From Fidelibacterota bacterium (GTDB lineage: Bacteria; Bipolaricaulota; Bipolaricaulia; Bipolaricaulales; Bipolaricaulaceae): a DNA stretch of 5,367 bases. Below the pieces are notes generated by a model. The model did no database searches and was not told where the DNA came from. It worked only from the letters and a program-made list of their open reading frames with translations. Shown here one piece after another: positions 1-5,128 of the stretch. The position numbers and the translations under genes are program-made. The DNA lies in assembly GCA_024277405.1 (NCBI GenBank), contig JAJRVI010000126.1:1-5367 (forward strand), given 5' to 3'. Position 1 is the first letter of the stretch. The number at the start of each line of letters is the position of its first letter.

Positions 1-1
1 A

Positions 2-1273
2 TTCTGCGTAATTGTTGGAGGCCTTTTTATCTCTATCAAGACATTTTTACATATCGATTTACGTGAGTTTTTATTACCCCTGTTAACATTTGTGCCGTTG
101 GCCTTTTTATCGCAAATATTCGAGATAGAAATAGTTTACACACGGTGGATTTCGGCTGCGATGACGATCTTTGTGGCCACTATCTTTTTGGGAGCCCATG
201 AATTAGCGATAAGCACAGTGATAATCTCAACTTTTTTGGCCGAACTCGTTTTGAACCATGACATTGCGCGTGTGGATCCCAAAAAATTCATTGCACGGAC
301 CATGTTTAACATCGCACAGCTCGCGATCTCGGTGGAAATCGGGTTCCAGGTTTTCAGACTTTTGGGGGGTAGTCCCCCACCATGGGGAAGTTTCGTGGAT
401 TACATGCCACTACTGGCCACTTTTGTTGTTTGTTGGTTCGCCAATACTAGTTTGGTAGCAGGGATCATCAGTTTAACAGAAGGGACAAATTTTTTGTACC
501 ACCTGAAATTTGATTTGCGACATCTGCCGATCCAGCTGCTCTCGCTGAGCACACTGGCAATTCTGCTGGCCATCGTTTACAAGATTTCGCCATGGCATGT
601 CCTCTTGATCGCTGTCCCCTTAGCCCTCATCCATTACTCGTTTATGGGTTACACTCGATTGCGCCGCAGTGCCGTTGAAGCGTTCGAGACCTTGATGAGT
701 ACCCTCAAGTGGCGAGATGAGTACACGGCAACCCATTCCGAGCGTGTCGCCGACCTCTCCGTAAAGATAGCCCGAAAGCTGCGGCTCCCCCAGGATGAGA
801 TAGAGAGGATCCGCGCGGCCGCGCGGATCCACGATATAGGGAAGGTGGCCATTCCCGACGATATCCTACTCAAGAGGGGCCCGCTCGCACCGGAGGAGCG
901 CAAGATAATCGAAAAGCATCCCCTGATCGGGGCGCGGATCATCCAAAATCTGGAAGTTTATAAAGATTGTGTGGATATCGTAAAATATGAGCACGAACGC
1001 TGGGACGGCAGCGGATATCCTGACGGGTTGAAGGGCGAGCAGATCCCATTGGGGGCGAGGATCGTCGCCGTCGCCGATGTATACGACGCCCTACGGAGCG
1101 AGAGGCCCTATCGGAGGGAACTCTCGGTGGACGAAGCGGTCGAGGAGATAAAGCGGATGCGGGGACGCGAGTTGGATCCCAGGGTTGTCGATGCGTTACT
1201 CGAGGTGTTGAGGGAGGAGGGCGAGGTCGCGGGGGAAAGGGAGCGGGACCTGTTGAAGGGGGCTCTGGACTGA
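2..1273 (+). CDS. Membrane-anchored HD-GYP cyclic-di-GMP phosphodiesterase (5' end outside window)
   Basis: Predicted inner-membrane phosphodiesterase that would hydrolyse cyclic di-GMP in the cytoplasm. The frame is open to the left edge (423 residues visible, numbered from base 2), so the start lies outside. A GTG at 92 would cut off a hydrophobic helix and has no Shine-Dalgarno sequence. About eight hydrophobic segments occupy roughly residues 1-13, 22-40, 49-65, 68-84, 103-122, 134-158, 175-193 and 198-216. The HD-GYP domain (about 225-402) shows HSERV (H245), HDIGK (H277/D278), KHP (H306) and ERWDGSGYP (GYP at 338-340), followed by the usual PLGARI and VADVYDAL motifs. The family's HHE triad reads EHE here (E330-H331-E332). 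A charged tail follows. The membrane part is AT-rich compared with the catalytic part. It stops 3 bases before a GGDEF gene, implying one operon. The HD-GYP assignment is secure; the signal sensed is unknown. Confidence 0.95.
   Translation, partial: FCVIVGGLFISIKTFLHIDLREFLLPLLTFVPLAFLSQIFEIEIVYTRWISAAMTIFVATIFLGAHELAISTVIISTFLAELVLNHDIARVDPKKFIARTMFNIAQLAISVEIGFQVFRLLGGSPPPWGSFVDYMPLLATFVVCWFANTSLVAGIISLTEGTNFLYHLKFDLRHLPIQLLSLSTLAILLAIVYKISPWHVLLIAVPLALIHYSFMGYTRLRRSAVEAFETLMSTLKWRDEYTATHSERVADLSVKIARKLRLPQDEIERIRAAARIHDIGKVAIPDDILLKRGPLAPEERKIIEKHPLIGARIIQNLEVYKDCVDIVKYEHERWDGSGYPDGLKGEQIPLGARIVAVADVYDALRSERPYRRELSVDEAVEEIKRMRGRELDPRVVDALLEVLREEGEVAGERERDLLKGALD
807..830. repeat. Perfect 24-base palindrome inside the HD-GYP coding region
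   Basis: The half-site GGATCCGCGCGG is followed immediately by its exact reverse complement, so the 24 bases are identical on both strands and there is no spacer. The next base outward on each side (A806 and A831) breaks the symmetry. It encodes the RIRAAARI stretch and ends at the first base of the catalytic histidine codon (H277). Part of the symmetry follows from the near-symmetric peptide, but the codon choices must also match. It could be chance plus codon bias, a protein-binding dyad or a cruciform-forming site; the sequence alone does not decide. Confidence 0.9.
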
Positions 1274-1276
1274 AGG

Positions 1277-4060
1277 ATGTTCCTCATTTGGTTCGTCGCG
1301 GCGGGTCTCATTATCGGTCTCTTGCGAGGGGGCCGTGTTTCCCGGCTGGCGAAGCTCCGGTTACGCGGGACCTGGCTTATCTTGCTCACGCTCGTGATCC
1401 AGGCGCTCATTTTCCCTTGGGGCGAAAGGGAGGCCCTGATCCGGGTAGGGGTGCAGTACCTCCACATCATCTCCTATCTTCCACTCCTGGCGTTCGTGTA
1501 TCTCAACCGCCGTTATTGGGAGATCGTCCTGATGGGTGCCGGCATCGTGCTGAACCTGATGGTGATCCTCGCCAACGGGGGATATATGCCCGCATCCCCG
1601 TTCGCCCTGGAACAAGCGGGGGATAGGTGGCTCGCACGATACCTGGAGGCACATGGGGTATCGGGGAATGTGATCGTCATGGGGCCCGATACCCGCCTGA
1701 ATTTCCTCGGGGACATCCTGTTCTTGCCCCCCACATTCCCGTTCGCCTCGGCTTTTTCGCTGGGGGATTTCCTCCTGGGTCTAGGTGTCGCCGCGTTTCT
1801 CGCCTCCCGGACGGTGTCCCCCACGCGTCGGGGCCGATCGTGGACCGTGGACCAGCGGTTCTTCGTCGAGCTGCTCGAGAAGCTGTCGCGCGCCGGCAGC
1901 ATCCCCGAGATCGCGGAGACGGCGATAAGGTACGCCATCGAGCTCATCCCCGGGGCGAAGTCTGGTTCGTTCCTGTGGTGGGATGCCGAGCGAGGGGTCT
2001 ACAGATACGTGGCCGCGGTGGGGTGGGATTTGAAGGCGCTCGAGGCCGTGGAGTTCAAGCCGGAGGAGCTGCTACAGGAACATGTAGGTACGCGCTCCGA
2101 GGTCGTCATCATCAGGAGGCCCCTGGAGCTCCACCGGAAATATGCCCATGAAGTTCTGCGGAGGTTCGAAGATCCTCGTCTCATGCCCAAGGCCTTTATC
2201 TCCGTTCCCATCGAGTATGAGGGGCGGATAATCGGGTACTTCAACATAGATAGCGATGATCCCGATGCCTTCGACGAGGAGGATCTGGCCGTGATGCGGG
2301 ACTTCAAACGGGAGATAGAGACAGCCTTGGCGTTGAAACTGGGGCAGGAGGAGTTGCGGGAGAGCGAGGAGCGGTTCCGCACCCTCTTCGAGCACGCCCC
2401 CGACGCCATTTACATCACCGACTTCGAGGGCAACATCCTCGATTGTAACGAGGCGGCGGCGAGGCAGACGGGTTACACCAAAGAGGAGCTGTTGCGGATG
2501 AACATCGTGCGTGATCTCGCCCTCGAGGGGGAGCCCAAGGAGCATGTCAATGAGCGGTTGAGGCGGGGGGAGACGGTTGTTTTCGAGGAGAGGAAGGTGA
2601 GAAAGGACGGGAGCATCTTTTACACCGAGGTGGCCATCTCGCCCATCGTCTACAAGGGGAAAGAAGCGGCCCTCTCCTTCAACCGTGATATCACGTGGCG
2701 CAAACATCAGGAAGAGAGGATGTTGAAGCTGTGGCGGTTGTCCCGCGACCTTTTTATGAGCAAGGAACCGGAGGATATATGCCGGAAGGCGGTCTCCCTT
2801 TGTCGGGAGCTGTTGGATGCGGAATGCTGCGCTATTTACCTCAAGCACGAAAATGGGTACCGGTTGGCCTCCGTATCGGGGGAGGGGGCCGCGGGGGAAA
2901 AGCTGCCCCTCTTCCTGGAAGCCGAAGGGGCCCAGGAAAGACTCGCGGGCGACAACACGACGGTGATCCCCCTCTCTTTCGATGGGGAGCGATTGGGGTT
3001 GTTCGCGGTCAAGGTCCGGGAAGGGGGGTCGGCGGGGACCCCGGTGTTGATCGAGCTCCTGGCCCGCCAGGTGGCGAACGTGCTCCAGGTCGTGCGCTAT
3101 ACACGGAAACTCGAGGAGTTCGCCGACCGGCTCGAGCGATTGCATTACGCCGTCACCCGGTTCAATCAATGTGAAAGCGAGCGGGAGCTGTGTGAGGTCG
3201 CGGTGGAGCTCCTGGAGAGCCTGTTGGGGTTCGATTATTGTGCCCTCGCGCTACGGGAGGGGGACTATCTCATACCGGTGAGCCACTCGAGCAAGATGCC
3301 CGCCTCGCTCCCCCGCCCCTTCCGGTTGGACGAGGGGCTGGGGGGCCTCACTTACCGCGAGCAGAGGACCTTCTGGGGGGACGATGTGCGCAAGGTCTCG
3401 GGGGCCAAGCCGGTGAGCCCCGATTTCCGGGCGTTCATAAGCGTCCCGGTCGGCGATTACGGGATCATCCAGATCGTGTCCATGAAGGAGGGGGCGTTCT
3501 CCCCGGAGGACGTGAAGCTTGTGGAGATCCTCGCCCAGCAGCTATACGAGGCCCTGAAGCGAGTGCGGCTGGAGCAGGAGATCCGGGATCAGGCCGTCAA
3601 AGACCCGCTCACCGGCCTCTACAACCGCCGTTATTACGACCTCTTCGTCCAACTTCACCTAAAGGACCTCAAAGGGAAGCCGCTCGGGATCGCCATTTTG
3701 GACATGGACAACTTCAAGGCGGTGAACGACCTCTGTGGCCACGTGGTGGGGGACAAGGTCCTGGTGGAGTTGGCCCGGATCCTGCGGGATAACGTGCGGG
3801 ATAGTGATGTGGTGATACGTTGGGGAGGGGACGAGTTCCTCATCCTGATGCCGGGGGCGACGCGGGAGGAGGCGTTGAAGGCCGTGGAGCGGCTCAAGAA
3901 AGCCGTGTCGAGCTGGACCAACGTTCTCTGCCCCGGGGTCCAAGTGGATATCACGGCGGGCGTTTCGTCCTGGGACCCCGCGGAGGGCACGGATCTGGAG
4001 GAGGCCCTCAAGGAGGCCGACCGCGAACTTTATGCCCGCAAAAGCGGCGATATCCCTTGA
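1277..4060 (+). CDS. Membrane-bound diguanylate cyclase: DUF5317-like domain, GAF, PAS, two GAFs, GGDEF
   Basis: Predicted 927-residue inner-membrane sensor enzyme making cyclic di-GMP from two GTP. Residues 1-180 carry about five membrane segments and DUF5317-like motifs (LLRGGRVS near 15-22, NGGYMPASP near 100-108, LGDILFLPP near 144-152, SLGDFLLGLG at 161-170). Then come GAF (about 192-355), PAS (about 362-480, ending NRDITWRK), GAF (about 495-608) and GAF (about 632-765), joined by charged helices. The GGDEF domain (about 770-925) has DPLTGLYNRR, D809/D811 in LDMDNFK, N817, HVVGD with D826, and GGDEF at 850-854, so it looks active. D826 is the residue position kept in c-di-GMP-specific enzymes. 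RDSD at 841-844, five residues before GGDEF, is the RxxD product-inhibition site. The ATG follows the upstream stop by 3 bases; AGG abuts it and GAAGGGGG lies at 1255-1262, suggesting translational coupling. No other nearby start exists. The ligands of the GAF, PAS and DUF5317 domains are unknown. Confidence 0.95.
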   Translation: MFLIWFVAAGLIIGLLRGGRVSRLAKLRLRGTWLILLTLVIQALIFPWGEREALIRVGVQYLHIISYLPLLAFVYLNRRYWEIVLMGAGIVLNLMVILANGGYMPASPFALEQAGDRWLARYLEAHGVSGNVIVMGPDTRLNFLGDILFLPPTFPFASAFSLGDFLLGLGVAAFLASRTVSPTRRGRSWTVDQRFFVELLEKLSRAGSIPEIAETAIRYAIELIPGAKSGSFLWWDAERGVYRYVAAVGWDLKALEAVEFKPEELLQEHVGTRSEVVIIRRPLELHRKYAHEVLRRFEDPRLMPKAFISVPIEYEGRIIGYFNIDSDDPDAFDEEDLAVMRDFKREIETALALKLGQEELRESEERFRTLFEHAPDAIYITDFEGNILDCNEAAARQTGYTKEELLRMNIVRDLALEGEPKEHVNERLRRGETVVFEERKVRKDGSIFYTEVAISPIVYKGKEAALSFNRDITWRKHQEERMLKLWRLSRDLFMSKEPEDICRKAVSLCRELLDAECCAIYLKHENGYRLASVSGEGAAGEKLPLFLEAEGAQERLAGDNTTVIPLSFDGERLGLFAVKVREGGSAGTPVLIELLARQVANVLQVVRYTRKLEEFADRLERLHYAVTRFNQCESERELCEVAVELLESLLGFDYCALALREGDYLIPVSHSSKMPASLPRPFRLDEGLGGLTYREQRTFWGDDVRKVSGAKPVSPDFRAFISVPVGDYGIIQIVSMKEGAFSPEDVKLVEILAQQLYEALKRVRLEQEIRDQAVKDPLTGLYNRRYYDLFVQLHLKDLKGKPLGIAILDMDNFKAVNDLCGHVVGDKVLVELARILRDNVRDSDVVIRWGGDEFLILMPGATREEALKAVERLKKAVSSWTNVLCPGVQVDITAGVSSWDPAEGTDLEEALKEADRELYARKSGDIP

Positions 4061-4126
4061 CGACGCCGCCCCCCTATCCCCTGAGCCCGCTTGCAACCGG
4101 CGGGGGAGCGGGGAAAATTCGGCGAA
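4061..4126 (+). other. Intergenic gap, no terminator seen
   Basis: This 66-base gap separates the diguanylate cyclase and phosphoesterase genes. It contains a small imperfect hairpin (CCCGC at 4086-4090 with GCGGG at 4100-4104, 7-9 base loop), but no T-run follows, so it does not look like an intrinsic terminator. GGGGA at 4110-4114 lies 12 bases before the ATG at 4127 and is the best ribosome-binding candidate. No convincing promoter is visible, so read-through from the upstream operon is plausible. Confidence 0.5.
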
Positions 4127-4609
4127 ATGTTGATCGGGATAATTTCGGATACACACGACCACCTGGACAGGCTCCGTGTGGCCCTGCGACGGTTCGTGGA
4201 CGCCGGGGTGGACGTCGTCCTCCACGCGGGCGACATCGTCTCCCCTTTCATGGTGGTTCCCTTCCAGGAAACGGGACTCCATCTGATAGGGGTGTTCGGT
4301 AACAACGATGGGGACAAGCTCTTTTTACGTGAGCGGTTCAAGGGCGTGGGGGACCTGAACTTCGGTCCCTATGAGGTGGAGCTCGGCGGGAGGAAGATCG
4401 TGATCATGCATGAGCCCCGGTCCCTCGAGGCGTTGATCGCCTCGGGGAAGTACGACCTGGTCGTCTACGGGCATACCCACGAGGTGGACGTCCGGGAAGG
4501 GCGGCCGTTGGTGGTGAACCCCGGGGAATGCGGGGGGTGGCTCTCGGGCCGGGCCACCTGTGCGTTGGTGGACCTCAAGGGGCTGAGGGCCGAAATCATC
4601 GAACTTTAG
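4127..4609 (+). CDS. YfcE/MJ0936-family metallophosphoesterase
   Basis: Predicted cytosolic metal-dependent phosphodiesterase of the small YfcE/MJ0936-like class of the calcineurin-like superfamily, 160 residues, which is near the usual length of that class. The metal-binding motifs appear in order: SDTHDH (D8, H10), HAGDIV (D36), GNNDGD (N59-N60), MHE (H95) and GHTHEV (H116, H118), followed by NPGE. All ligand positions expected for a two-metal centre look present. The ATG at 4127 is preferred because the family begins directly with the first beta strand (MLIGIISDTH). A TTG at 4091 would add 12 unconserved residues. It lies 66 bases after the diguanylate cyclase gene with no terminator between, so it may belong to the same transcript. 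Family members hydrolyse model phosphodiesters in vitro; the physiological substrate is generally unknown, and a link to cyclic dinucleotides here is only suggested by position. Confidence 0.92.
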   Translation: MLIGIISDTHDHLDRLRVALRRFVDAGVDVVLHAGDIVSPFMVVPFQETGLHLIGVFGNNDGDKLFLRERFKGVGDLNFGPYEVELGGRKIVIMHEPRSLEALIASGKYDLVVYGHTHEVDVREGRPLVVNPGECGGWLSGRATCALVDLKGLRAEIIEL

Positions 4610-4617
4610 CGGGGCGA

Positions 4618-4640
4618 CCCCTCTTGAAGCCCCCGAGGGG
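4618..4640. other. Dyad symmetry overlapping the tRNA promoter -35
   Basis: CCCCTC at 4618-4623 can pair with GAGGGG at 4635-4640, enclosing an 11-base loop that contains the -35 hexamer. An alternative pairing uses the C-run at 4630-4634 and the G-run at 4637-4641. No T-run follows, so it is not a standard terminator for the phosphoesterase gene. It could be an operator-like dyad, a weak RNA hairpin at the end of the upstream transcript, or the result of G/C runs. Confidence 0.35.
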
Positions 4641-4652
4641 GACCCCTATAAT
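4624..4652 (+). promoter_or_regulatory. Sigma70-type promoter of the tRNA operon
   Basis: A -35 element TTGAAG (4624-4629) is followed by a 17-base spacer and a perfect -10 element TATAAT (4647-4652). Initiation would be expected near 4659-4661, only about 3-5 bases before the first tRNA, so the 5' leader would be very short. It sits directly upstream of the tRNA cluster and just after the phosphoesterase stop, making the tRNA operon independent of the signalling genes. Confidence 0.85.
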
Positions 4653-4663
4653 AAAGAGCGGAA

Positions 4664-4735
4664 GCGGGAATAGCTCAGTGGTAGAGCGCCGCCTTGCCGA
4701 GGCGGAGGTCGCGGGTTCAAGTCCCGTTTCCCGCT
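4664..4735 (+). tRNA. tRNA-Gly (anticodon GCC)
   Basis: A complete cloverleaf can be drawn. The acceptor is GCGGGAA with TTCCCGC and the D stem is GCTC/GAGC. The anticodon stem CCGCC/GGCGG closes the loop TTGCCGA, giving anticodon GCC. The variable loop is AGGTC, and the T arm is GCGGG-TTCAAGT-CCCGT. The discriminator is T, as usual for bacterial glycine tRNAs. No CCA is encoded, so the end must be added by a CCA-adding enzyme. First gene of the five-tRNA operon. Confidence 0.97.
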
Positions 4736-4752
4736 CTAGCTTCCCACGAGGT

Positions 4753-4835
4753 GCCGGGGTGGCGGAACTGGCAGACGCGGGGGACTTAAAATCCCCTGGG
4801 TAATCCCCGTGCGGGTTCGAATCCCGCCCTCGGCA
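4753..4835 (+). tRNA. tRNA-Leu (anticodon TAA)
   Basis: Class II tRNA of 83 bases without CCA. The acceptor GCCGGGG pairs with CCTCGGC (one G-T wobble). The anticodon stem GGGGA/TCCCC closes loop CTTAAAA, giving anticodon TAA. The long variable arm forms a GGG/CCC stem around TAAT. The T arm is GCGGG-TTCGAAT-CCCGC, and the discriminator is A, as expected for leucine. It follows tRNA-Gly by 17 bases and precedes the initiator tRNA by only 2. Confidence 0.96.
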
Positions 4836-4837
4836 GA

Positions 4838-4914
4838 AGCGGGGTGGAGCAGCCAGGAAGCTCGCCGGGCTCATAACCCGGAGGTCGCGGGTTCGAATCC
4901 CGCCCCCGCAACCA
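4838..4914 (+). tRNA. Initiator tRNA-fMet (anticodon CAT), CCA encoded
   Basis: Initiator features are clear. The anticodon stem CCGGG/CCCGG has the three consecutive G-C pairs next to loop CTCATAA. The D stem GAGC/GCTC gives the purine11-pyrimidine24 pair. Positions 2-7 (GCGGGG) pair with CCCCGC, while position 1 does not pair with position 72. The usual bacterial mismatch is C1-A72; here position 1 reads A, giving A1-A72. The T arm is GCGGG-TTCGAAT-CCCGC. The discriminator A4911 is followed by encoded CCA (4912-4914). It starts 2 bases after the tRNA-Leu discriminator. Confidence 0.96.
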
Positions 4915-4918
4915 GATT

Positions 4919-4992
4919 GGCGGTGTAGCTCAAGTGGTCAGAGCGCGCGGCTCATAACCGCGAGGTTCAGGGTTCGACTCCCTGCACCGCCA
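4919..4992 (+). tRNA. tRNA-Met elongator (anticodon CAT); tRNA-Ile2 is the alternative
   Basis: The cloverleaf has acceptor GGCGGTG/CACCGCC (fully paired, unlike the initiator), D stem GCTC/GAGC, anticodon stem CGCGG/CCGCG with loop CTCATAA, variable loop AGGTT, T arm CAGGG-TTCGACT-CCCTG, and discriminator A. No CCA is encoded. The GGCGGTG acceptor resembles elongator methionine tRNAs of Bacillota, as I recall them. A CAT anticodon is also used by the isoleucine tRNA whose C34 is changed to lysidine by TilS, and that cannot be excluded without comparison to the other CAT tRNAs of the genome. Confidence 0.93.
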
Positions 4993-4999
4993 TTCAGGT

Positions 5000-5075
5000 G
5001 GGGATGTAGCTCAGTTGGGAGAGCGCCGCGTTCGCAACGCGGAGGTCGGCGGTTCGAGTCCGCTCATCTCCACCA
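5000..5075 (+). tRNA. tRNA-Ala (anticodon CGC), CCA encoded
   Basis: The acceptor GGGGATG pairs with CATCTCC and contains the G3-T70 wobble, the main identity element for alanyl-tRNA synthetase. The D stem is GCTC/GAGC. The anticodon stem CCGCG/CGCGG closes loop TTCGCAA, giving anticodon CGC for codon GCG. The variable loop is AGGTC, the T arm GGCGG-TTCGAGT-CCGCT, and the discriminator A5072 is followed by encoded CCA (5073-5075). Last gene of the operon. A CGC alanine tRNA is an additional reader typical of GC-rich genomes, so other alanine tRNAs must lie elsewhere. Confidence 0.97.
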
Positions 5076-5076
5076 C

Positions 5077-5103
5077 CGGCGGGATATGTGCCCGCCGTTT
5101 TTT
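5077..5103 (+). terminator. Rho-independent terminator of the tRNA operon
   Basis: A perfect 7-base-pair stem (CGGCGGG at 5077-5083 with CCCGCCG at 5091-5097) encloses the 7-base loop ATATGTG and is followed directly by six T residues (5098-5103). It begins 2 bases after the CCA of tRNA-Ala. On the minus strand no T-run follows the hairpin, so it should not stop transcription of the convergent gene. Confidence 0.95.
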
Positions 5104-5128
5104 CTTTGCGGGTAGACCGGCGTCGGCC

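Noticed and set aside
363..379. Hairpin TGGGGG/CCCCCA with a 5-base loop inside the membrane domain gene
   Set aside because: It encodes a Gly-Gly-Ser-Pro-Pro-Pro loop, has no T-run, and is a short G/C-run pairing expected from such codons.
2072..3169. Long minus-strand open frame (365 codons) opposite the GGDEF gene
   Set aside because: It lies entirely antisense to well-defined GAF and PAS domains, its peptide shows no domain motif, and long antisense frames are common in GC-rich genes.
4036..4047. CCGC-AAAA-GCGG mini-hairpin at the end of the GGDEF gene
   Set aside because: The 4-base stem lies inside the coding region and no T-run follows; too weak to call a terminator.
4091..4126. TTG start for the phosphoesterase, adding 12 residues
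   Set aside because: The added residues are not part of the family fold, and the ATG at 4127 begins exactly at the first beta strand.
3659..4282. Minus-strand open frame (207 codons) across the GGDEF end and the phosphoesterase start
   Set aside because: It overlaps two confident genes on the other strand and has no recognisable motif; a shadow of GC-rich coding sequence.
4528..4874. Open frames on both strands running through the Gly and Leu tRNAs
   Set aside because: They read through complete tRNA genes and the promoter; peptides such as SNPVSRSS-like stretches are typical of falsely translated tRNA T-arms.
4700..5066. Recurrent GCGGGTTCGA-like repeats spaced 60-100 bases apart
   Set aside because: These are the conserved T arms of successive tRNAs, not a CRISPR or other repeat array.
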